Assembly (NCBI GenBank): GCA_937967535.1
Contig: CALCMV010000006.1
Coordinates: forward strand, 1-5,020
Direction of reading: 5' to 3'
DNA: 5,020 nucleotides
Origin: an uncultured Saprospiraceae bacterium
GTDB lineage: Bacteria > Bacteroidota > Bacteroidia > Chitinophagales > Saprospiraceae
The notes beneath the pieces were generated by a model. It did no database searches and was not told where the DNA came from. It saw only the letters and a program-made list of their open reading frames with translations. The translations under genes were made by a program, and so were the position numbers. Positions 1-5,020 of the stretch are shown here, piece by piece (the stretch's first letter is position 1; the number at the start of each line of letters is the position of its first letter).

Positions 1-14
1 AACTTGTGCTTGAC

Positions 15-32
15 ACTTGAACTTGAACTTGA
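15..32 (+). repeat. Three tandem copies of ACTTGA just before nrdB
   Basis: The hexamer ACTTGA occurs three times in a row and ends two bases before the ATG of nrdB. Read in the nrdB frame it would encode alternating Leu and Asn and supplies three in-frame TTG codons. It occupies the place where a leader and ribosome-binding site would be expected. It may be a slippage-prone microsatellite. No functional role is visible. Confidence 0.6.
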
Positions 33-34
33 AT

Positions 35-1018
35 ATGACCACAGCAGCAGCACACAACGAGCCGATTTTAATGGAAAATCCCAACCGATTTGTATTATTT
101 CCCATACAACACGACGACATCTGGGCATTCTACAAACAATCAGAAGCGAGTATATGGACAGCAGAGGAAATCGACCTCTCGCAAGACCTCAAAGACTGGG
201 AAAACCTCAGCGATAATGAGCGTCATTTTATCAAGCATGTCTTAGCGTTTTTTGCGGCGAGTGATGGGATTGTGAATGAAAATTTGGCAGAAAACTTCGT
301 CGGTGAAGTTCAATATACGGAAGCAAAATTCTTCTACGGCTTCCAGATAATGATGGAAAACATCCACTCCGAAACCTACTCCCTACTCATTGATACCTAC
401 ATCAAAGACAACAAAGAAAAAGACTACCTATTCAATGCCATCGAAACACTCGACTGCGTGAAAAAGAAAGCAGACTGGGCATTGCGTTGGATAGACAATG
501 GCTCATTTGCCGAGCGACTCATTGCATTTGCAGCAGTAGAAGGCATCTTTTTTTCCGGTTCGTTTTGCTCCATATTTTGGCTCAAAAAACGCGGCTTAAT
601 GCCCGGTCTCACCTTCTCCAACGAACTCATCTCCCGCGACGAAGGGATGCACTGTGATTTCGCTTGCTTGCTCTATACACAGCACATTACCAATCCATTA
701 CCCAAAGCAACCGTAGAAGGCATCATCGCCAATGCGGTAGAAATGGAAAAAGAATTTGTGTCGGATGCCCTACCCGTCAGCCTCATCGGTATGAACGCCG
801 AAATGATGTGCCAATACATCGAATTTGTCGCCGACCGCCTACTCGCGCAACTCGGTAATGACAAGATATATAATGTAGAAAATCCATTCCCGTGGATGGA
901 TATGATTTCACTACAAGGCAAAACTAATTTCTTTGAAAAACGTGTGGGCGATTACCAAAAATCAGGGGTGATGGCGGAGAAGGAGAAGCAGGTGTTTTCT
1001 TTGGATGAGGATTTTTAA
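35..1018 (+). CDS. nrdB: Ribonucleoside-diphosphate reductase, class Ia small (R2, beta) subunit
   Basis: This is the 327-residue R2 subunit, which holds the diiron-tyrosyl radical used by the large subunit NrdA to reduce ribonucleotides to deoxyribonucleotides in the cytoplasm. Aligned by eye with mouse R2, all six metal ligands are present: D77 (in AASDGIVNEN), E108 and H111 (in MENIHSE), E169 (in VEGIFFSGS), and E203 and H206 (in SRDEGMHCDF). The radical tyrosine is Y115 (ETYSLL), and W41 matches the radical-transfer tryptophan. The C-terminus FSLDEDF fits the conserved tail that docks on NrdA, so the gene is complete. I chose ATG 35 because homologues carry residues before the EPIL...NRF segment. 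The in-frame TTG at 17 lies in a hexamer repeat, and ATG 71 would remove conserved sequence. NrdA is not in the window and could lie upstream. The next gene starts 15 nt downstream. Confidence 0.97.
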   Translation: MTTAAAHNEPILMENPNRFVLFPIQHDDIWAFYKQSEASIWTAEEIDLSQDLKDWENLSDNERHFIKHVLAFFAASDGIVNENLAENFVGEVQYTEAKFFYGFQIMMENIHSETYSLLIDTYIKDNKEKDYLFNAIETLDCVKKKADWALRWIDNGSFAERLIAFAAVEGIFFSGSFCSIFWLKKRGLMPGLTFSNELISRDEGMHCDFACLLYTQHITNPLPKATVEGIIANAVEMEKEFVSDALPVSLIGMNAEMMCQYIEFVADRLLAQLGNDKIYNVENPFPWMDMISLQGKTNFFEKRVGDYQKSGVMAEKEKQVFSLDEDF

Positions 1019-1033
1019 GAAACAAATATAAAT

Positions 1034-1525
1034 ATGCGCCAAAGAATATGGGAAGAACTTACGGATACGATTTATTATTCATATTATCTTACAGAATATA
1101 TTAGCAGTAGTCGTAAGAAATTAGAAAGACTCGAACTATTCGCTCTTATTCTTACAATAGGTGGAATATTCGGTTGGTTTAAAACAGGTTCATCATATTC
1201 AATGCACTGGACTATATTCTTGTGCTTGATTCAGGTAGGCAATTTTTTTCGGAATAGATTTATGGTGCCTAAACAAGAGTTAGTGCTATTAGAGTTAACA
1301 CAAAAACATTATAGAAGACAGTGGATTGACTTAGAAAACCTTTGGGAAGACTTTCATAACGAGAAAATTAATGATAAGCAAGCGGAGAGAAAATTTAGAG
1401 TAATTCAGACAAAAGAAGTAGAAGTTTTGGAATTATATAATCATCGTCACTTAAAAAACATTAGTAGAATAAATAATGTAGCGTGCAAAAGAAGAAACGA
1501 ATACCTAACAAGATTTAAACAATAA
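1034..1525 (+). CDS. Uncharacterised two-helix membrane protein, SLATT-like layout
   Basis: I do not recognise this 163-residue protein with certainty. It has an aromatic N-terminal helix (residues 1-28, IYYSYYLTEY), then two hydrophobic segments at about 33-50 and 57-73 joined by a short GSSYS turn. A long charged, probably helical tail follows from about 78 to 163, rich in Lys, Arg and Glu. No signal peptide or catalytic motif is visible. A short N-terminal helix, a tight pair of membrane helices and a cytosolic helical tail resemble SLATT domains, the proposed pore-forming effectors of nucleotide-activated conflict systems; this is inference from layout only. The ATG lies 15 nt after the nrdB stop in an A-rich leader, so co-transcription with nrdB is plausible. 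The gene looks AT-richer than nrdB, which hints at separate acquisition. No nucleotide-sensor or cyclase gene is nearby, which weakens the conflict-system reading. Confidence 0.8.
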   Translation: MRQRIWEELTDTIYYSYYLTEYISSSRKKLERLELFALILTIGGIFGWFKTGSSYSMHWTIFLCLIQVGNFFRNRFMVPKQELVLLELTQKHYRRQWIDLENLWEDFHNEKINDKQAERKFRVIQTKEVEVLELYNHRHLKNISRINNVACKRRNEYLTRFKQ

Positions 1526-1536
1526 AATAATTTATC

Positions 1537-1698
1537 ATGTCAGAAAAGAAAAACATTACGCCAAAGAATGGCGCGAGGGATTCATTGGGTTTAAAAAAGC
1601 CCCATATTGGAATTGCCACTGACCCTCGGTTACATAACATTAAAATTCCACCACCTAATAAACCAGCTCCGCCTCCACCACCACCAAAAAAGAAATAA
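1537..1698 (+). CDS. Small lysine/proline-rich protein of 53 residues
   Basis: This short frame starts 11 nt after the preceding stop and ends at TAA 1696-1698. It begins MSEKKNITPK, has a middle part GLKKPHIGIATDPRLHNIKI, and ends in a proline-rich tail with APPPPPP followed by KKK. The peptide is basic and probably disordered, with no membrane segment or signal peptide. The AT-rich leader is like that of its neighbour. Tight spacing and shared strand suggest it works with the two-helix membrane protein, perhaps as a ligand or inhibitor, but nothing in the sequence proves that. Six consecutive prolines should need elongation factor P for efficient translation. A long frame on the opposite strand here reads as poly-glycine and is only the mirror of this tail. 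Main doubt: its length makes a chance ORF possible, although its position and start context favour a gene. Confidence 0.6.
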   Translation: MSEKKNITPKNGARDSLGLKKPHIGIATDPRLHNIKIPPPNKPAPPPPPPKKK

Positions 1699-1830
1699 TT
1701 GAGAAGTCGCAAATAAGGATTGCTAATTTTAATCAACTCTTATCCCAAACTCGCTTCGTAATCTCCCAAGCGACAGGGCGCGATGTCAAGCAAAGAGTGC
1801 CGACGCTATGCGCCTTTAGACAAGGTTAGG

Positions 1831-2125
1831 TTCATTGAGGTTACAAAGGGTGTCGGAGCTACGCTCCTTTAGAGAACTGGTTGGGTGCGCTTTACAAAGG
1901 GAGACAACGCTACGCGCCTTTTATCAGGAAAGAAAAATGTAAAAACGGTGCATTAGCACCAGCCCTCTTTGTAACACCGCCTAACAAAAACTACTAAGGC
2001 GCATCGCGCCGACCCTATTTGTAACAAGGAACACGCAAACATCCCAAAGGCGCATCGCGCCGACACCATTTGTAACAGCAACCGACACAACCTCCCAAAA
2101 GGCGCGTAGCGTCGGCACACTTGGA
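1831..2125. repeat. 295-bp higher-order repeat, copy A
   Basis: First copy of a block that starts at TTCATTGAGG and ends at CACACTTGGA. It contains two R hairpin units, an AT-rich purine-heavy centre around 1921-1945 (ATCAGGAAAGAAAAATG), and then four F units, the last lacking its TTTGTAAC tail. The next block starts exactly 295 bp on with only scattered substitutions. One hairpin here has the intact variant stem GGAGC/GCTCC (1855-1867). Confidence 0.93.
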
Positions 2126-2420
2126 TTCATTGAAGTTACAAAGGGTGTCGGAGCTACGCACCTTTAGAGAACTGGTGAGGTGAATTTTACAAAGGGAGAC
2201 GACGCTACGCGCCTTTTATCAGAAAAGAAAAATATAAAAACGGTGCATTAGCACCAGCCCCCTTTGTAACACCACTCAACAAAAACTACTAAGGCGCATC
2301 GCGCCAACCCTATTTGTAACAAGGAACACGCAAACATCCCAAAGGCGCATAGCGCCGACCCCATTTGTAACAGCAACCAACACAACCTCCCAAAAGGCGC
2401 GTAGCGTCGGCACACTTGGA
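2126..2420. repeat. 295-bp higher-order repeat, copy B
   Basis: Second tandem copy, the same 295-bp length as copy A with no net indel. Substitutions include one that breaks the GGAGC stem (partner now GCACC) and one that turns a GGCGCATCGCGCC hairpin into GGCGCATAGCGCC. It holds two TTACAAAGGG direct repeats, at 2136-2145 and 2187-2196, that mark the ends of the deletion seen in copy C. Confidence 0.93.
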
Positions 2421-2661
2421 TTCATTGAAGTTACAAAGGGAGACGACGCTACGCACCTTTTATCAGGAAAGAAAAATGTAAAAACGGTGCATTAGCACCA
2501 GTCCTCTTTGTAACACTGCCCAACAAAAACTACTAAGGCGCATCGCGCCGACCCTATTTGTAACAAGGAACACGCAAACATTCCAAAGGCGCATCGCGCC
2601 GACACCATTTGTAACAACAACCGACACAACATCCCAAAAGGCGCGTAGCGTCGGCACACTT
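2421..2661. repeat. 295-bp higher-order repeat, copy C with a 51-bp deletion
   Basis: Third copy, 241 bp up to the shared CACACTT. Compared with copy B it lacks exactly one TTACAAAGGG-to-TTACAAAGGG interval (51 bp, equivalent to 2146-2196), leaving a single copy at 2431-2440. This is the product expected from slippage or recombination between the two 10-bp direct repeats. The rest aligns with copy B without gaps. Confidence 0.92.
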
Positions 2662-2722
2662 TATAACCAAACATCCCTCATAGTGCCGACACCATTTGTA
2701 ATCAAATTTAACAAACAAAAAT

Positions 2723-3184
2723 ATGGCGAACGCATACACACAGATATACCTCCAACTCGTTTTCGTCGTCAATGGACGGGAAAATATGATACCCAAAGCA
2801 CATAGAGACAGTGTTGAAAAATACATCACTGGAGTTGTGCAACAACGCAAACATAAAATGCTGGCGATTTCCTGTATGCCCGACCATACGCATTTGTTTA
2901 TCGGTTATAATCCGGCACAGGCTCTACCCGATTTGGTCAGTGAAACGAAAACAGCCGCGACGAAATTCATCAAGAAACAATCGTGGATGCCTTTTGCTTT
3001 TTCGTGGCAACGGGGTTATGGTGGTTTTTCTTATTCGAGGTCGCATATTGATAATGTGGTGAAATATATTTTGAATCAGGAAGAACATCATAAGAAGCGG
3101 ACATTTCGGGAGGAGTATTTGGATATGTTGGAAAAGTTTGAAGTGGAGTACGATGAACGATATTTGTTTGAATTTTATGATTAA
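2723..3184 (+). CDS. Y1/HUH transposase, IS200-like, REP-associated (RAYT) type
   Basis: The product is a complete 153-residue single-strand DNA transposase of the Y1_Tnp superfamily. It opens with the beta strand typical of the family (YTQIYLQLVFVV, residues 5-16). The HUH-type metal site is H55-T56-H57 in MPDHTHLFI. The likely catalytic tyrosine is Y115 in VVKYILNQ, with Q119 four residues later on the same helix as in IS200/IS605 enzymes. RGYGGFSYS (residues 97-105) and NQEEHHKKRTFREEYL (118-133) match related Bacteroidota proteins as I remember them. Such enzymes nick one strand next to small hairpins, forming a 5'-phosphotyrosine link. No TnpB partner gene is nearby. Hairpin repeats in opposite orientation flank the gene on both sides, so RAYT fits better than a classical IS200. 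The ATG at 2723 follows an A-rich leader directly after the last left-hand repeat. Reading frame and motifs look intact, so it may be active. Confidence 0.93.
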   Translation: MANAYTQIYLQLVFVVNGRENMIPKAHRDSVEKYITGVVQQRKHKMLAISCMPDHTHLFIGYNPAQALPDLVSETKTAATKFIKKQSWMPFAFSWQRGYGGFSYSRSHIDNVVKYILNQEEHHKKRTFREEYLDMLEKFEVEYDERYLFEFYD

Positions 3185-3199
3185 CGTGATTGAGGGTGA

Positions 3200-3217
3200 T
3201 TCCGATGACTATCGGAA
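3200..3217. other. Short hairpin just after the transposase gene
   Basis: TTCCGAT and ATCGGAA form a perfect 7-bp stem around the 4-base loop GACT, 15 nt after the transposase stop. There is no following T run, so an intrinsic terminator is unlikely. It differs in sequence from the array hairpins and could be an end structure recognised by the transposase or a transcript 3' stabiliser. Confidence 0.5.
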
Positions 3218-3490
3218 CTCTGCGCCTTAGTAGGTGTAGTTTGGAGGTTTACAAAGAGTGCCGACGCTATGCGCCTATTTAAGTTGGTTAGTTGAGGTGT
3301 TACAAATGGTGTCGGCGCGATGCGCCTTTAAGAAAGTTGAGAGATTTGGTTTTACAAAGAGTGCCGACGCTACGCGCCTATTTAATTTGGTTAATTGAGG
3401 TGTTACAAATGGTGTCGGCGCGATGCGCCTTTTAAGAAAACTGAGAGGTCTGGTTTTACAAAGAGTTTCGACGCTAACGCGGTTTCTCCG
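3218..3490. repeat. Right hairpin-repeat array, R orientation
   Basis: Five full R units and one partial unit (about 3218-3230) follow the transposase, in the orientation opposite to the units just left of it. Tails TTTACAAA or GTTACAAA begin near 3248, 3299, 3350, 3402 and 3454, a period of 51-52 bp. Two unit types alternate: one with AAAGAGTGCCGACGCT and one with AAATGGTGTCGGCGCGATGC. The result is a roughly 103-bp dimer repeated about two and a half times. The last unit (3454-3486) has a decayed stem (GACGCTAACGCGG). Confidence 0.92.
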
Positions 3491-3514
3491 ACATTCTTAC
3501 AAACAAAAAAGAAA

Positions 3515-3542
3515 AGGCAATGCCGATTACTCGGCAAAGCCT
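3515..3542. other. Imperfect hairpin in the array centre
   Basis: AGGC and GCCT form an outer stem, separated by an AA/AA internal loop from a perfect inner stem TGCCGA/TCGGCA with loop TTAC. It is unrelated in sequence to the GGCGC hairpins and lies between the right-hand R units and the next F units. No T run follows it on the + strand. Confidence 0.6.
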
Positions 3543-3578
3543 CCGATGTAAAGATAAGTCGTTTGGATTAGAAAAGCA

Positions 3579-3610
3579 AGACCATTTTGCTGACGCCAGC
3601 AAAATGGTCT
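3579..3610. repeat. Long hairpin, member 1 of a second hairpin family
   Basis: AGACCATTTTGCTG and CAGCAAAATGGTCT form a perfect 14-bp stem with the 4-base loop ACGC. It resembles the hairpin 66 bp downstream. Read on the minus strand it is followed by GCTTTTC, a weak T run, so a minus-strand terminator is possible though no minus-strand gene lies in the window. Confidence 0.85.
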
Positions 3611-3646
3611 AAACTACTGATTGTCAGATTAAAATAAGAAAGAAAA

Positions 3647-3674
3647 ACCATTTTCCTGACGTCAGGAAAATGGT
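3647..3674. repeat. 28-bp perfect palindrome, member 2 of the second hairpin family
   Basis: ACCATTTTCCTGAC and its exact complement GTCAGGAAAATGGT abut with no spacer. The arms match member 1 except where GCTG/CAGC has become CCTG/CAGG, a paired change that keeps the stem. The region upstream is A-rich, so a minus-strand transcript would meet a T-rich run after the hairpin (TTTTTCTTTC). That would suit a minus-strand terminator as well as a REP-like element. Confidence 0.85.
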
Positions 3675-3683
3675 CTAAAAAAA

Positions 3684-3865
3684 TAGTGCGTTAGCAACCG
3701 CCTTTTATAACAACAACTCAACAAAACCAACTAAGTTAGATATCACCGCCCCAATTTGTAACAGCAGTAACACCAAAACCCGAAAAGGCGCATAGCGCCG
3801 ACGCCCTTTGTAAAAACCGACCAAGAAAACTAACTAAGGCGCGTAGCGTCGTCCCCATTTGTAAC
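3684..3865. repeat. Far-right hairpin-repeat array, F orientation
   Basis: Four units of the main repeat return here in F orientation, about 50 bp apart. The first two are decayed: AGTGCGTTAGCAACCGCC near 3685, and AAGTTAGATATCACCGCC near 3733 with its ATTTGTAAC tail still present. The third (3783-3812) has the clean stem GGCGC-ATA-GCGCC. The fourth (3835-3865) has GGCGC-GTA-GCGTC, whose second pair is a G-T wobble, and an intact CCATTTGTAAC tail. The array ends about 30 nt before the next start codon, so it probably forms the 5' leader of that gene. Confidence 0.9.
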
Positions 3866-3894
3866 AGCAACAACCAACAACACGACCAAACGAT

Positions 3895-5020
3895 ATGAAA
3901 CAACACCTCTGGCTCATACTATTTCTGTTGTTCAGTCTATTGAGCATGTTTGGGGATATGCTCAATGAGCGATTTCAGATGGTGGATTTTGAGGTGTATT
4001 TTCGGACGGCGGGGCGGATGTTGGAAGGTGCGGAGATATACCGGATAGCGGCAGACGAACATTTTGTGTATAAGTACGCGCCTGCGGCGGGGCTGTATTT
4101 TTTGCCCTTTTTGTTAATTGGATTTGGTATGGCAAAAGTGCTGTATTGGGGCTTACTGACAGCGGCAATGGCTTGGGGATTGTGGACGATGAAAGACATG
4201 TTGAGCGAGGGTAAGACGGTGCGATTTATCAATGTGGCTTTGTTGGGGTCGATACTGGCGGTGGTGCCGCATATTCACTTGGAATGGCATCTCGGGCAGG
4301 TCAATATGTTGTTGATGGTCGGCTATATTTTGGTGATAAAATTATACGGTGACAGGCAAGACGCACGCTTGGGTATCTTGCTCGGAGCGAGTATTTTTAT
4401 AAAGCCTTTCGGCTTGATTTTTCTGCCTTATTTGATACTCAAAAAGCGGCTGAAAGCAGTCGCGTTTACGATATTGGGATTATTGGTCATTGGGTGTTTG
4501 CCTTTTATTTTATATCCGTCTTGGAGCGAATTTTCGGGATTGTATGCGGCTTGGATAAATGAATTGGGCATAGAAATGTCTGCCAAACAAGCCCTCACTG
4601 CCGATGCCAATCATACGATTTTTTCGGTCTTGGCGCGATACACGCCCATTCGATATTTACTGGTGAATGATACGGCACAAACGCTGTATCAGTTGTCGGT
4701 GCTGGGCTTGATGGGACTCGCATTCCTCTGGTATATGCGACGCGGACGAGACTCGAAAAAGGCATTTATCGGTGAATTTGCCTTGCTGACGGCGTGGATT
4801 CCTTTATTGGCATTTACCAGTCAAAATGCTTTTATTTATACAATGCCACTGGCGATATATTTGATTTTTTCCTTTGATAAATTATTAATATGGGAAAAAA
4901 TACTGCTGGTTGTCGGCTGTTTTTTGATTGGGATAAATATGTACGATGTGGTGGGTAAAACGCTGCATTGGCAATTGATGCAGTGGTCCATTTATACCTT
5001 TGGAAGTTTGTGTTTGGTGG
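3895..5020 (+). CDS. Polytopic membrane glycosyltransferase, GT87/DUF2029-like (partial, open at right edge)
   Basis: The frame runs 375 codons from ATG 3895 to the window end without a stop, so the C-terminus is missing. The product is very hydrophobic, with about eleven membrane segments that I can pick out, the first at residues 4-20. Features typical of GT87 are D31 in VDFEVYFRTA after the first helix, the usual place of the catalytic Asp in GT-C enzymes; a VYKYAPAAGLYFLPF segment at 58-72; the hallmark GQVNMLLM at 134-141; and a KP pair at 170-171. GT87 members include polyprenyl-phosphate-dependent mannosyltransferases that add sugars on the outer face of the inner membrane; the sugar and acceptor cannot be told here. 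The start follows hairpin repeats by about 30 nt, with no Shine-Dalgarno sequence. I see no frameshift. Another polytopic GT-C family is the main alternative. Confidence 0.82.
   Translation, partial: MKQHLWLILFLLFSLLSMFGDMLNERFQMVDFEVYFRTAGRMLEGAEIYRIAADEHFVYKYAPAAGLYFLPFLLIGFGMAKVLYWGLLTAAMAWGLWTMKDMLSEGKTVRFINVALLGSILAVVPHIHLEWHLGQVNMLLMVGYILVIKLYGDRQDARLGILLGASIFIKPFGLIFLPYLILKKRLKAVAFTILGLLVIGCLPFILYPSWSEFSGLYAAWINELGIEMSAKQALTADANHTIFSVLARYTPIRYLLVNDTAQTLYQLSVLGLMGLAFLWYMRRGRDSKKAFIGEFALLTAWIPLLAFTSQNAFIYTMPLAIYLIFSFDKLLIWEKILLVVGCFLIGINMYDVVGKTLHWQLMQWSIYTFGSLCLV

Larger units (their letters stand above)
1791..2706. repeat. Left hairpin-repeat array, REP-like, about 50-bp period
   Basis: No gene lies here; the whole stretch is built from one degenerate unit of about 30 bp separated by 20-25 bp. 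Read one way (R) the unit is TTACAAAGGGTGTC followed by a small hairpin such as GGCGCGATGCGCC and a short T run. Read the other way (F) it is AAAGGCGCATCGCGCC, then GACACCATTTGTAAC. R units begin near 1791, 1841 and 1891. F units lie near 1947, 1996, 2046 and 2098, and the pattern then recurs. TTTGTAAC tails at 1968, 2018 and 2069 show the 50-51 bp spacing. The last F units, at about 2638 and 2672, run up to the transposase leader; the final one has a damaged hairpin. The short stretch 1699-1790 before the array holds nothing I can identify. Confidence 0.93.
2585..3329. mobile_element. Transposase gene bounded by 32-bp exact inverted repeats
   Basis: The F unit at 2585-2616 is the exact reverse complement, over 32 bp, of the R unit at 3298-3329; another identical right-hand copy lies at 3401-3432 and another left-hand copy at 2046-2077. 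The transposase gene lies between them. These are hairpin repeats of the array, not classical terminal inverted repeats, so the true limits of any moving unit cannot be fixed. I see no target-site duplication; Y1 transposases do not normally make one. Confidence 0.55.

Noticed and set aside
10..15. TTGACA as a promoter -35 box
   Set aside because: It is too close to the start codon at 35 to leave room for a -10 box and leader, and Bacteroidota promoters use a different consensus.
17..34. TTG start for nrdB adding MNLNLN
   Set aside because: The added residues are encoded by a simple hexamer repeat and the ATG at 35 fits the family's usual N-terminus.
1515..1736. Minus-strand frame with a poly-glycine stretch
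   Set aside because: The glycine run is the reverse complement of the proline codons of the small + strand gene and the rest has no protein-like features.
1699..1790. Terminator after the small proline-rich gene
   Set aside because: I found no stem of useful length followed by a T run; the only inverted pair (GACA/TGTC near 1772-1787) is 4 bp.
1791..2706. CRISPR array (hairpin repeats with spacers at regular intervals)
   Set aside because: Repeats are degenerate and change orientation within the array, the spacers themselves recur in each 295-bp block, and no cas gene is present.
2463..2893. Several minus-strand reading frames of 60-98 codons
   Set aside because: They are made of the hairpin repeats (reading as repeated RRYAP/CAFGM-like peptides) or lie antisense to the transposase, so they are chance open frames.
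3962..4610. Minus-strand frames inside the membrane glycosyltransferase gene
   Set aside because: They are antisense to a long, clearly protein-like + strand frame with GT87 motifs.

Overview
The window reads as chromosomal DNA of a Bacteroidota bacterium. Two things point there: the ribonucleotide reductase small subunit is of the eukaryote-like class Ia type common in that phylum, and the starts are preceded by A/T-rich leaders with no clear Shine-Dalgarno sequence. The genus cannot be told from this window. All five supported genes lie on the + strand.

Layout. (1) 35-1018: nrdB, complete, with every metal ligand and the radical tyrosine present. (2) 1034-1525 and 1537-1698: two closely spaced small genes directly behind nrdB. 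The first encodes a protein with two predicted membrane helices and a long charged helical tail. The second encodes a 53-residue lysine/proline-rich peptide ending in six prolines and three lysines. Both look AT-richer than nrdB and I cannot assign either to a named function. (3) 1791-2706: a dense array of short hairpin repeats about 50 bp apart, most of it organised as three tandem copies of a 295-bp block, the third carrying a 51-bp deletion. (4) 2723-3184: a 153-residue Y1/HUH transposase of the IS200-like, REP-associated (RAYT) kind. (5) 3218-3490: the same hairpin repeat in the opposite orientation. (6) 3515-3674: three unrelated stronger hairpins, two of them near-identical to each other with covarying stems. 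(7) 3684-3865: the hairpin repeat in its first orientation again. (8) 3895 to the window end: the start of a polytopic membrane glycosyltransferase resembling GT87/DUF2029, open at the right edge.

The most interesting part is 1791-3865. A single-copy RAYT-like transposase sits inside inverted arrays of a hairpin repeat. The core is a 5-bp GC-rich stem with a 3-4 nt loop, preceded on one strand by a conserved GTTACAAA-type tail. Stem bases change in compensating pairs (GGCGC/GCGCC, GGTGC/GCACC, GGAGC/GCTCC), so the fold itself seems to be maintained. This matches the logic of REP/REPIN-RAYT systems, but the tail, the near-50-bp period, the alternating orientation and the 295-bp local amplification are distinctive. 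Nothing in the window shows that the flanking genes take part in it.
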